A stretch of DNA of 12,822 bases from the NCBI GenBank assembly GCA_038234815.1, contig JBBQSU010000101.1:1-12822 (forward strand), read 5' to 3'. Below are positions 1-10,199 of this stretch, piece after piece. Positions within the stretch are counted from its first letter, which is position 1. Each line of letters starts with the position of its first letter. This DNA is from JBBQSU01 sp038234815 (GTDB lineage: Bacteria > Planctomycetota > Phycisphaerae > Tepidisphaerales > Tepidisphaeraceae). The notes under the pieces were generated by a model that worked only from the letters and a program-made list of their open reading frames with translations, did no database searches and was not told the origin of the DNA. The translations under genes were made by a program, and so were the position numbers.

Positions 1-1
1 T

Positions 2-400
2 GCCATGCGAAGCGGATTGTTGATTACAGGAATGACCGAGGATGAATGCCTTATAACGCTTGGTCAGCCGGTTTCACAGACTACGGGTGTTCGTGGAATG
101 CTTCGATGGAATAGGACCGATCCGAACCCGAAAGATAAGCCACCACAATCCGGAGGTGGAGGCGGCGTTTGGGTTGTCCGCGGCGGGGCTGAGAGTTTGT
201 GGACAATGGTGGCGGCAGGAGCCTTGCAAGGCCCAATACAAGAAAATTTTGGCAACGCAAAACAATGGGAAAAGGAATTGGAAGCGTCGATTTGGAAGCT
301 CAACAAAAAGCGTCCGGATTTGTTCTTTTTGCACGGACCTAGAAATGTAGTGGCTACGTTTTCGCACGGCAAGGTTGTGGATACAAGCACCGACCGGTAA
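2..400 (+). CDS. BamE/SmpA-like domain protein, 3' part only
   Basis: The reading frame is open to the left window edge, so the true start is probably upstream; the first visible ATG is at 5. Near the N-terminus of the visible part is GMTEDECLITLGQP (residues 9-22 from that ATG), and near the end VVATFSHGKVVDT. This pair, a Gly-Met-Thr helix start ending in LG-x-P and a final strand of the type 'tF-x-x-GkV', is the pattern of the SmpA/OmlA/BamE fold found in small outer-membrane lipoproteins. Between them are a Gly-rich stretch (residues 50-54) and a Lys/Asn-rich segment. No signal peptide is visible because the N-terminus is missing. Base composition is more AT-rich than the operon downstream. 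The match is by motif memory only, and the function is unknown; many such domains sit in uncharacterised lipoproteins. Confidence 0.5.
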   Translation, partial: AMRSGLLITGMTEDECLITLGQPVSQTTGVRGMLRWNRTDPNPKDKPPQSGGGGGVWVVRGGAESLWTMVAAGALQGPIQENFGNAKQWEKELEASIWKLNKKRPDLFFLHGPRNVVATFSHGKVVDTSTDR

Positions 401-796
401 CCGAGTGGCTTGAAAAGGAGATTTAGATAATTCAATATTTATTTGCGTTCGCCGTGATGTCTTCCTTGGTCTTGGCGGGCTCGATCTCTGACGGCTCGGA
501 AATATAAAGGGGTCATCCTAAATTATGCACGCTTATCGTGGAAAACACCCCCGCTTATGATACGTGCGGGTGGGGATGAGCGTGGAGGGAAATGGGCGCC
601 TGGCTCGTTGGCCATACCGCGACCGTGGGGGTGGAATAATTGATCGCTTGGGGGGTTCCCTGATTACTCTAACCGCTTGGCGGGGTACGTTTTGTTAAGC
701 GTGCCGGGAAGAAAAAACATTCCTGGCTTGGCAAATGGACGGCTTGCGGCTAGATTCGATGGGCCACGGCGCGATAAAAACCGCAGAGAAGGCACA
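401..796. other. Non-coding stretch without a convincing gene
   Basis: I find no supported gene here. The part next to the first gene (about 420-520) is AT-rich, while 550-690 is G-rich on the + strand. A 40-codon frame (576-698) and a short hydrophobic frame (427-507) exist but have no usable start or family resemblance. The heptamer cgcttgg occurs twice (645-651 and 674-680), each followed by a G-run. The promoter of the methyltransferase gene should lie here, but I cannot point to convincing -35 and -10 boxes. Confidence 0.6.
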
Positions 797-1495
797 ATGC
801 AAGAGACCAGCACCCGGAAAATATACGACGTTCACTCGATGTTTTACGACATCACCTTCGGGCGGCTTGTGCGCCGGCGGGTGGAGCGGGCCATTCACCA
901 TATGAACATCGGGGAGAGCGATCGCGTACTGGATTTGGGCATCGGCACCGGTTGCAGTCTCAATTTCTATCCCAATCGGGGAAAAATCATCGGGGTGGAC
1001 CTGTCGGCGGGGATGCTGCGTGAAGCCCGCAAAAAAATCCGCGAGCGAAACCTCACGCACGCCAGCGTTTTTCAGGCCAACGCCCTGGAACTGCCTTTTG
1101 CCGACAACACCTTTGATCATGTCTTTATCAGCCATGTCATCAGCGTGGTCAGCGATCCGATCAAATTGATCCAGGAAGCCCAGCGGGTGGCCAGGGTGGA
1201 TGCGCGCATCGTCATCGTCAACCATTTCCAATCCACCAATCGCTTTGTTGCGCTGGTTGAGAAATGGCTTAGCCCGATTTGCACAAAGCTGGGCTGGCGG
1301 TCGGATTTGGCGCTGCAGGACGTTGTGAAGCGCACGGGTGTAGAGATTGATTACCGCTATCAACTTCGCAGTCTTGATTTGTGGGAGACGGTGGTCATTA
1401 CTAATACCAAGTCGGCGCTGGCGCCGGTTCAGCGTCGGTCCCCGGAAATACCGCAAGACCTGCCAGATATGGCCGCGGTGGCCATCAGCACTTAA
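797..1495 (+). CDS. pmtA: PmtA-type phosphatidylethanolamine N-methyltransferase
   Basis: Predicted 232-residue class I S-adenosylmethionine-dependent methyltransferase. The SAM-binding motif I is VLDLGIGTG (44-52) followed by a CSLNFYP turn; the acidic end of strand 2 is GVDLSAGM (66-73). NHF (142-144) and LGWRSDL (165-171) are features I associate with the Rhodobacter-type PmtA family, which methylates phosphatidylethanolamine stepwise towards phosphatidylcholine at the cytoplasmic face of the membrane. The N-terminal YDVHSMFYDITFG (10-22) also fits that family. I chose ATG 797 because gagaagg (786-792) lies just upstream and the product then begins where family members begin; the frame stays open to a TTG at 677, but the added 40 residues look non-coding. 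It is monocistronic as far as visible and separated by about 300 bases from the respiratory operon. A related ubiquinone/menaquinone-type methyltransferase is the main alternative. Confidence 0.8.
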   Translation: MQETSTRKIYDVHSMFYDITFGRLVRRRVERAIHHMNIGESDRVLDLGIGTGCSLNFYPNRGKIIGVDLSAGMLREARKKIRERNLTHASVFQANALELPFADNTFDHVFISHVISVVSDPIKLIQEAQRVARVDARIVIVNHFQSTNRFVALVEKWLSPICTKLGWRSDLALQDVVKRTGVEIDYRYQLRSLDLWETVVITNTKSALAPVQRRSPEIPQDLPDMAAVAIST

Positions 1496-1536
1496 GGGTC
1501 GCGGGGATTGCATTTCAGCATTATCCTTTAGGAAAA

Positions 1537-1566
1537 AGCGCGTCGGGAAGCGCTGGCGTTTTATTT
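1537..1566 (+). terminator. Weak Rho-independent terminator candidate after pmtA
   Basis: A 5-bp perfect stem, agcgc (1537-1541) with gcgct (1550-1554), encloses an 8-base loop. A T-run (1559-1566, broken by one A) follows after four intervening bases (ggcg). The stem is short and the T-run is not adjacent, so this is only a candidate. Position 42 bases after the pmtA stop favours it. It overlaps a second, mutually exclusive hairpin (1555-1577). Confidence 0.3.
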
Positions 1567-1577
1567 TTTCAAACGCC
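1555..1577. repeat. Inverted repeat with T-rich loop
   Basis: The arms ggcgttt (1555-1561) and aaacgcc (1571-1577) form a perfect 7-bp stem around a T-rich 9-base loop. It lies between pmtA and the respiratory operon. The T-run is inside the loop, so it is not itself a classical terminator for the + strand. It may compete with the hairpin just upstream. Confidence 0.45.
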
Positions 1578-1666
1578 TTGGGCAAGGACGAAAACCCACA
1601 CTTGCCAAACATTCCGTTGGCGGATATATCCCTGCGAATGTGTTTAATCATCCTTAGCTAGTCTGG

Positions 1667-1683
1667 TTTCAGTCGAACTGAAA
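1667..1683. promoter_or_regulatory. Perfect 7-bp inverted repeat in the operon leader
   Basis: The arms tttcagt (1667-1673) and actgaaa (1677-1683) are perfect inverted repeats around a 3-base centre, about 120 bases before actA. A G-T extension is possible on the outside. The symmetry would suit a dimeric regulator's operator or a small RNA hairpin. No known operator consensus (for example the FNR box TTGAT-N4-ATCAA) matches, so the role is undetermined. Confidence 0.35.
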
Positions 1684-1800
1684 TTTGACCTGCTGGGGAG
1701 GATTTATAGACTTCGTGAAAATTTTCCCGAATTCGCATCGCCTTCATCTGTTTTTTGTGACGGCGAAAGGATCGGCCTGAACCCGCAAAATAAGGCGTAA

Positions 1801-2484
1801 TTGGTGTCCAACGTCTTTCCAAAAAATACCCGGCTCCTGGCGACCAAGGCTTTGGTGGGCGTGATCCTGCTGACGACCCTGGCGGTGGGGGCGACTTGGT
1901 ATTACGGCACGCCAAAGTATTACCGCGTGGGGTATGCCCCGCAGCAGCCGGTGGTGTTCAGCCACAAAATCCATGTCTCGCAGGTGGGCCTCGATTGCCT
2001 GCATTGTCATTCCAGTGTGAAGGAATCGCCGCATTCCAATATCCCGACCGTGCAGGTGTGCTGGAACTGTCATGGTGCTGACAAGGGGAACATCAAGGCC
2101 GATTCGGGCCAGTTAGAGGTGCTGAAGGAAACCTATTCGACCGGTCGGCCGATCCCCTGGGTGCAGGTTCACAAGGTGCCCGATTATGCCTATTTCAATC
2201 ATTCGGCGCACGTCAATCGCGGGGTAAGTTGCCTGAGTTGTCACGGGCAGGTGAATGAGATGGATGTCGTGCGTCACGAACAGCCGCTGTCGATGTCCTG
2301 GTGTCTTGATTGCCACCGCAATCCTGAAAGCAACCTCCGGCCGAACAGCCAGGTGACGAATCTCACCTGGGACGCCACAAAAGACCCGACATTGGCTGGA
2401 AAGACGCAGGAAGAGTACGGCAAGCTGCTCAAGGCCCATAGCGGGATTAACGCGCCGGTGACGTGTACCGGGTGCCATCGGTAG
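1801..2484 (+). CDS. actA: Alternative complex III subunit A, pentahaem cytochrome c
   Basis: Predicted 227-residue protein with an N-terminal membrane anchor or uncleaved signal (about 12-35) and five CXXCH haem-c motifs: CLHCH (66-70), CWNCH (87-91), CLSCH (144-148), CLDCH (168-172) and CTGCH (222-226, two residues before the end). Additional His residues in FSHKIH (53-58) and FNHSAH (132-137) are well placed as distal haem ligands, as in class III-type multihaem cytochromes. This length and haem count match ActA, the periplasmic pentahaem subunit of ACIII that relays electrons from ActB. The frame can begin at TTG 1801 or GTG 1804; aagg (1792-1795) sits 5 or 8 bases upstream, so GTG is an equally good or better start and the numbering would shift by one. 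First gene of the operon; actB follows after 63 bases. Confidence 0.93.
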   Translation: MVSNVFPKNTRLLATKALVGVILLTTLAVGATWYYGTPKYYRVGYAPQQPVVFSHKIHVSQVGLDCLHCHSSVKESPHSNIPTVQVCWNCHGADKGNIKADSGQLEVLKETYSTGRPIPWVQVHKVPDYAYFNHSAHVNRGVSCLSCHGQVNEMDVVRHEQPLSMSWCLDCHRNPESNLRPNSQVTNLTWDATKDPTLAGKTQEEYGKLLKAHSGINAPVTCTGCHR

Positions 2485-2547
2485 ATTTTGGTCGGGCGGT
2501 TGAACCGTCGAGCGGATTGAGGATCGGAACGAGTTTAGAGAGCATTC

Positions 2548-5714
<3,167 letters not shown>

Positions 5715-5718
<4 letters not shown>

Positions 5719-7730
5719 GCGCTATCACCCCGGAAAATTTCACGCACGGAATCGCCGCAGCGCCGGCGCAAATCGAGTCCCGCCCGACGCTGGTTAAAGG
5801 CGGGCATTCCTATCGACGGATCACCGACCTGATTCTCCAGATCATCGACGGCAGCACGCCCAAATGGTGGTTCATTGCCTTCGGCATATCGAGCCTGGTG
5901 GCGTCGATGTGCGTGGCGATGATTCTGTATCTCATGGCCACCGGCGTGGGCGTGTGGGGCCTGAATAACGGCGTCTACTGGGCCTGGGATATCACCAACT
6001 TCGTCTTCTGGGTGGGCATCGGCCATGCCGGCACGCTCATCAGCGCCATCCTGTTCCTGCTGCGCCAGAAATGGCGGACCAGCATTAACCGCGCGGCCGA
6101 GGCCATGACGCTTTTCGCGGTGGTGTGCGCCGGCATTTTTCCCGGCATCCACATCGGCCGCATCTGGTATGCCTGGATGCTGGCCCCCGTGCCCAACAAT
6201 TTTGCCATGTGGCCCAACTTCCGCAGCGCCCTGCTGTGGGACGTATTCGCAGTCAGCACTTATGCCACTGTCTCGCTGCTCTTTTGGTACGTCGGCCTGA
6301 TCCCCGATCTGGCCACCATCCGCGATCGAACCACTTCCAGGATCAAGCAGATCGCCTACGGCTTCTTCGCACTGGGCTGGCGGGGGACCAATCGCCAGTG
6401 GCGCAACTACGAAATGGCCTACCTGCTGCTGGCCGGACTCAGCACTCCGCTGGTGTTGTCGGTGCATACGGTGGTCTCCTTCGATTTCGCCACCAGTGTC
6501 ATCCCCGGCTGGCACTCGACTATTTTTCCGCCTTACTTTGTCGCCGGCGCGGTCTTCAGCGGATTTGCGATGGTCATTACGCTCATCGTGCCGGCCCGCG
6601 CGCTCTTCAAACAGCTTCAAGACCTCATCACCGTCCGCCACCTTGAAAACATCTGCAAGGTGATTCTGGCCACCGGCTGCATGGTGGGCTACGCCTACGG
6701 CATGGAATTTTTCATCGCCTGGTACGGTGCCAACCCCTACGAAAAATTCGTCTTCATCAACCGCGCGACCGGGCCTTATGCCTGGGCCTACTGGATCATG
6801 GTCAGTTGCAATGTCATCACCCCGCAACTGTTCTGGTTTAAGAAAATCCGCACCAGCCCGTGGCTGATGTTCGTCCTGGCGGCATTCGTCAATGTCGGCA
6901 TGTGGTTCGAGCGGTTCGTGATTATCGTCACCTCGCTGCACCGCGATCCGCTGCCGGCCAGTTGGACCTACTTCAGCCCCACGTGGGTGGACATTCTCAC
7001 CTTCGTGGGCAGCTTCGGCGTGTTCTTCACGCTCTTTTTGCTGTTCGTTCGCTTCGTGCCCATGGTGGCCATCGCCGAGGTAAAAGGTGTGATGGAAGAA
7101 AAGCAGGGGACCAGGGGCCATGGGCATCGGCCCGACGCTGCCGAGATTGTTCCGGGCGCACCCGCCGCCGGAGCCATTGGCACGCCGGCCGAGCCTGCGC
7201 AAGACCAGCCCTGGGGTATGGTCGCCACCTTCGACGGCCCGCACGATCTGGTCGATGCCGCCAGAAAAGTCCGTGAGGCCGGCTACAAGAAATTCGACGT
7301 TCACACGCCGTTCCCCGTGCATGGCATGGACGACGCCATGGGCCTGGGCCGGAGCAAAGTTGGCTGGATTGTCCTCGGCGGGGGCATCATCGGCCTGGCC
7401 ACCGCCATCGGCATGCAGGTCTTTGCTGCGGCCATCGATTACCCACTTATGACCGGCGGAAAACCATTTAACAGTTGGCAGGCCTGGGTGCCGGTCTGCT
7501 TTGAACTGATGGTCTTGTTTGCCGCCTTCGCGGCCGTCATCGGCATGATCGCCGTCAACGGCCTCCCGCAGTGGTATCACCCGACCCTTAAGCACCGTTC
7601 AACCATGGACTCCACCGACGACCGCTTTACCCTCGTAATTGAATCCGGCGACCCGGCTTTTCATGCCGAAAAAACCCGGGAATTTCTGGGCGCGATTGGC
7701 GGGAAATCGATTGCGGTTTTAGAAGCGTAG
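5715..7730 (+). CDS. actCD: Fused ActC-ActD: NrfD-like quinol subunit plus DUF3341 subunit
   Basis: One 671-residue frame covers two subunits that are separate in the best-known ACIII. Residues 1-460 are ActC: an NrfD/PsrC-like integral membrane protein with about ten hydrophobic helices (roughly 52-77, 97-117, 132-157, 172-195, 236-256, 274-293, 315-338, 355-375, 382-405, 425-450). It has the conserved GHAGTLISAILFLLRQKWR (103-121) and GIHIGRIWYAWMLAP (144-158), where quinol oxidation is expected. Residues 461-498 are a hydrophilic, Gly/Ala/Pro-rich linker. Residues 499-671 are ActD (DUF3341), recognised by GMVATFDG (501-508), the KKFDVHTPFPVHGMDDAMG segment (525-543), two helices (about 549-575 and 588-614) and the NGLPQWYHP end. 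The start is certain: ggggagg (5701-5707) lies 7 bases upstream of an ATG that overlaps the actB stop. The fusion would fix the two subunits at 1:1. Confidence 0.92.
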
Positions 7731-7762
7731 GCGTTACGGATTTTTATGAACGCGGCATTATT

Positions 7763-8380
7763 ATGATGAAAGTCATTTTGATTAGCATCCTGGCGGTGTG
7801 CGGGCTGATGGTGGCCATATTTGGCTTCCGCGGGGCCACCAGCGAAAACGCGCCCGTGCAAATCTGGGACGACATGGTGCTTCAATCGAAGTATAAGCCG
7901 CAGCAACAGAGCGAATTTTTTGCCGACGGCCGGGTGGAGCGTCCCCAGCCCGCCGGCACGATCCCCTGGGGCCGCGATGCACACCTGCCCGATCCGCAGT
8001 TTGAAACGCCCGATGAAGAACTGTTCAAGCTGGCGAAAATACCCGTGAAAATCGACCGGGCACTGTTGGCACATGGGCAGGAGATGTTCGGCATCTACTG
8101 TGTCGCCTGTCACGACGCCAACGGTACCGGCCAGGGCATGACGACGATTTACGGCATGACCAATCCCCCTAGCTATCACCAGACGCGACTGCGCCAAGTG
8201 ACCGATGGTTACATTTATCAAACGATTACCTTGGGCAAGGGCCTGATGGGTCCGGTTGGTGATCGAGCCAAGCGGGCCGACCGCTGGGCCATCGTCGCCT
8301 ACGTTCGCGCGTTGCAGCGATCGCATAACGCGACGATCGTCGACGTGCCCGAAAGCCACAGGAGTGAATTGCAGAAATAA
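7763..8380 (+). CDS. actE: Alternative complex III subunit E, monohaem cytochrome c
   Basis: Predicted 205 residues. After one N-terminal hydrophobic segment (4-22) comes the ActE signature region DDMVLQSKYKPQQQSEFFAD (36-55), which includes the family's 'Y-K-P-x(4)-FFADGR' pattern. The single haem-c site is CVACH (113-117) inside GQEMFGIYCVACHDANGTG, and Met162 in GKGLMGP is a plausible sixth ligand. DRWAIVAYVRALQ (173-185) closes the cytochrome c fold. ActE is the periplasmic monohaem subunit that can hand electrons to the oxidase. ActE proteins studied elsewhere are lipoproteins, but here the only early Cys (13) is preceded by Val, so a membrane helix may be the anchor. Two adjacent ATGs (7763, 7766) are possible starts and neither has a clear Shine-Dalgarno site; a six-codon frame (7746-7766) ends across them. 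It lies 32 bases after actCD. Confidence 0.9.
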   Translation: MMKVILISILAVCGLMVAIFGFRGATSENAPVQIWDDMVLQSKYKPQQQSEFFADGRVERPQPAGTIPWGRDAHLPDPQFETPDEELFKLAKIPVKIDRALLAHGQEMFGIYCVACHDANGTGQGMTTIYGMTNPPSYHQTRLRQVTDGYIYQTITLGKGLMGPVGDRAKRADRWAIVAYVRALQRSHNATIVDVPESHRSELQK

Positions 8381-8443
8381 GGTTCTTGGGCCAGTGGACC
8401 GGCCCCAGCGGCCACATCGGCTAAGACCGGGAATCGACGACGC

Positions 8444-9670
8444 ATGAATGCAGAGAATTCGACAACTTCCGGAAAGTTTTCCCCGCTGCTTCTGGGCCTG
8501 GCCCTGCTGGGCCTGATCGGCACCGGCGTTGCCTGGGTCGGCTATCGCCCGCAGTTTTACGTATCCTATTTGCCTGCGTTTTTGTTCGTACTGACCTGCG
8601 TGCTGGGAATGCTCTTTTTCGTCATTCTGCACCACTTGGTCGATGCCGGATGGTCCACGGTGGTGCGGCGTCCGGCAGAGCAGATTCTTGCCGCGTTTCC
8701 GATTCTCCTGCTGGCTTTCATCCCGATCGCAGTAGGCACTTACCAGGGCAAGCTATTTAGGTGGTATCCACCAGATCCGGGCGATCATCTCCTGCACCAG
8801 AAGTCCGCCTATCTCAATCTGCCGTTTTTCCTCGTTCGGGCCGGGATATTCTTCGCTATCTGGCTGGCGCTCAGTCACTTTTTCCGCAGCTGGTCATTAA
8901 AGCAGGACCGCACGGGGAACCTGGCGCTTTCGAAATCCATGCGCAAACTCGCGCCCCCGGCGATGATCCTCTTTGGCTTGACTATCAGCTTCGCAGCGTT
9001 CGACTGGATCATGTCGCTCGATCATCACTGGTCCAGCACGATCTTCGGCGTGTATCTGTTTGCCGGTTCGGCCACCGCTGCCATCGCGCTGCTGACGCTG
9101 GTCACGCTGGCGATGAGGAACGGGCGTTTGCTGGGCAAGGTGCCCGAAAGCGTGGTTCACGACCTGGGCAAATGGCTGTTTGCGTTCAGCGTTTTCTGGG
9201 CCTACATCGCTTTCAGCCAGTATTTTCTGATCTGGTATTCGAACATCCCGGAAGAAACGGTTTTCTTTATCGACCGCTGGTCCGGCGACTGGTGGATCTT
9301 GAGCCTGTTGGTGCCCGCGGGGCAGTTTGTCATCCCCTTCGTGCTGATTATGTCGGCAAACGTGAAGAAGAACGCGCTGATGCTGAGTTTTGTCAGCCTG
9401 ATCGTGCTGGTATCCCACTTTGCTGATCTATACTGGCTGACCGTGCCCGCGCACTTGCCCGACGGTCCGGCCTGGGGCGCGATGTGGATTGATGCCTCAG
9501 TACTCCTGCTGATCGGCGCAACCTGCGGGCTGGTTGTTCACCGCGCACTCGGGAAGGCTTCGGCCTATCCCACGCACGATCCGCATTTGCACGAAGCGAT
9601 ATTCGGCGGGCACGCGGTCGGTCACGAAACCAAGCACGACATGGCCGAGCAGAAGCCGATCGGAGGTTGA
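8444..9670 (+). CDS. actF: Alternative complex III subunit F, NrfD-like membrane protein
   Basis: Predicted 408-residue polytopic membrane protein with about ten hydrophobic segments, the usual topology and length for ActF (the second quinone-binding-type subunit of ACIII). Family landmarks are HHLVDAGWSTVVRRPAE (63-79), FDWIMSLDHHWSSTIFG (186-202) on the loop between helices, and FSQYFLIWYSNIPEET (257-272). ActF is homologous to ActC but usually has no role as the main quinol site; a proton-translocation role has been proposed for the family. The C-terminal tail (377-408) is unusually His-rich, with His at 378, 381, 383, 390, 394 and 398. Start ATG 8444 has only a weak upstream purine run. 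A 63-base gap separates it from actE, and the next gene begins three bases after its stop. Confidence 0.92.
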   Translation: MNAENSTTSGKFSPLLLGLALLGLIGTGVAWVGYRPQFYVSYLPAFLFVLTCVLGMLFFVILHHLVDAGWSTVVRRPAEQILAAFPILLLAFIPIAVGTYQGKLFRWYPPDPGDHLLHQKSAYLNLPFFLVRAGIFFAIWLALSHFFRSWSLKQDRTGNLALSKSMRKLAPPAMILFGLTISFAAFDWIMSLDHHWSSTIFGVYLFAGSATAAIALLTLVTLAMRNGRLLGKVPESVVHDLGKWLFAFSVFWAYIAFSQYFLIWYSNIPEETVFFIDRWSGDWWILSLLVPAGQFVIPFVLIMSANVKKNALMLSFVSLIVLVSHFADLYWLTVPAHLPDGPAWGAMWIDASVLLLIGATCGLVVHRALGKASAYPTHDPHLHEAIFGGHAVGHETKHDMAEQKPIGG

Positions 9671-9673
9671 ATC

Positions 9674-9967
9674 ATGGCACCGAATGTCAACGCCCCCTCT
9701 CCCGAACCCTCGCGCTGGCGACCGCTGGCCGCTGTGCTGGGCACGGTGCTGGGCCTGGCCACGCTTTTGAGCCTGATCGTGATTATGACGCTGGTGGGTA
9801 AAACGGTCGTGGTCGATGATTCGCAGGCGCGGGCGATTAAATTGACTGAACACCAGGCCGCCAATCAGCAGACGTTGCAATCGTATGGTTGGGTAGACCA
9901 GAAAGCCGGCGTGGTGAGGATTCCCATCGAGCAGGCGATGGAGAAACTCATCGCCGAGAACAAATGA
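9674..9967 (+). CDS. Unnamed single-helix membrane protein between ACIII and cbb3 genes
   Basis: Predicted 97 residues. A short Pro-rich N-terminus (1-17) precedes one transmembrane helix (about 18-42). A polar, Gln-rich part (50-70) follows, and then YGWVDQKAGVVRIPIEQAME (71-90) near the C-terminus. I believe similar 'YGW-D-x-x-AG-V-x-IPI-x-x-AM' endings occur in small unnamed proteins near cytochrome oxidase or SCO genes, but I cannot name the family. A strong ribosome-binding site, ggagg (9662-9666), lies inside the end of actF with 7 bases of spacing, so it is surely translated and coupled to actF. The likely topology is one helix with the conserved tail in the periplasm. Its position suggests a small structural subunit of ACIII (comparable to the little-known ActG or the unassigned single helix seen in some ACIII structures) or an adaptor to the oxidase. 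The function is not established. Confidence 0.8.
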   Translation: MAPNVNAPSPEPSRWRPLAAVLGTVLGLATLLSLIVIMTLVGKTVVVDDSQARAIKLTEHQAANQQTLQSYGWVDQKAGVVRIPIEQAMEKLIAENK

Positions 9968-9996
9968 GCGCTTACTGATTTATCGTTGAGCCAAGA

Positions 9997-10197
9997 ATGG
10001 AATTTCTTCCGTCCATCATCATGTTCGTCGTCATCGTTGCCCTGACCGGTACTGCCGGCTGGGCGCTGTGGTGGGCGATTAAAACCGGGCAGTTTGCCAA
10101 TTTCGAAAAAGGCGCGACGAGTATTTTTGACGACGAGGAGCCGCTTGGCCGGCCCACCGACGCCTTTCCCGACCGTAAACCGGAAAATCTGAAATAA
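9997..10197 (+). CDS. ccoS: CcoS-like cbb3 oxidase assembly protein
   Basis: Predicted 66 residues with one N-terminal helix (about 5-28) running into WALWWAIKTGQFANFE (22-37) and then SIFDDEEP. CcoS proteins share this arrangement: a single helix, 'F/W-x-W-A-[VI]-K-[ST]-GQF-x-D/N-L/F-E' and an acidic 'DDE' turn. CcoS is an inner-membrane factor needed for cofactor insertion into the catalytic subunit of cbb3 oxidase. Placement two bases before ccoN supports the call. Compared with typical CcoS it has an extra hydrophilic tail (about 50-66). No strong Shine-Dalgarno site is visible; 29 bases separate it from the preceding gene, so translational coupling is possible. It could alternatively be a small subunit in the position of CcoQ or CcoH. 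Confidence 0.75.
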   Translation: MEFLPSIIMFVVIVALTGTAGWALWWAIKTGQFANFEKGATSIFDDEEPLGRPTDAFPDRKPENLK

Positions 10198-10199
10198 CC

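Noticed and set aside
549..575. C-rich and G-rich segments that could form a terminator hairpin
   Set aside because: Only five consecutive base pairs form before mismatches, and no T-run follows.
576..698. 40-codon frame in the first intergenic region
   Set aside because: Gly/Arg-rich, no ribosome-binding site of note and no family resemblance.
677..796. Upstream extension of pmtA to a TTG start
   Set aside because: The extra 40 residues do not resemble the family N-terminus, and ATG 797 has a good ribosome-binding site.
695..1651. Minus-strand open frame opposite pmtA (318 codons)
   Set aside because: The sense strand has clear methyltransferase motifs; the antisense translation has none.
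1685..1708. TTGACC followed by AT-rich bases as a sigma-70-like promoter for the operon
   Set aside because: The nearest -10-like hexamer is only 12 bases away, too close, and at normal spacing no match is present.
8381..8443. Short GC-rich inverted repeat between actE and actF
   Set aside because: A 5-bp stem without a T-run, common by chance at this GC content; no reason to see a terminator inside the operon.
7661..8635. Minus-strand open frame across actE (324 codons)
   Set aside because: It spans two intergenic gaps and a real cytochrome gene; the product has no motif or plausible start.
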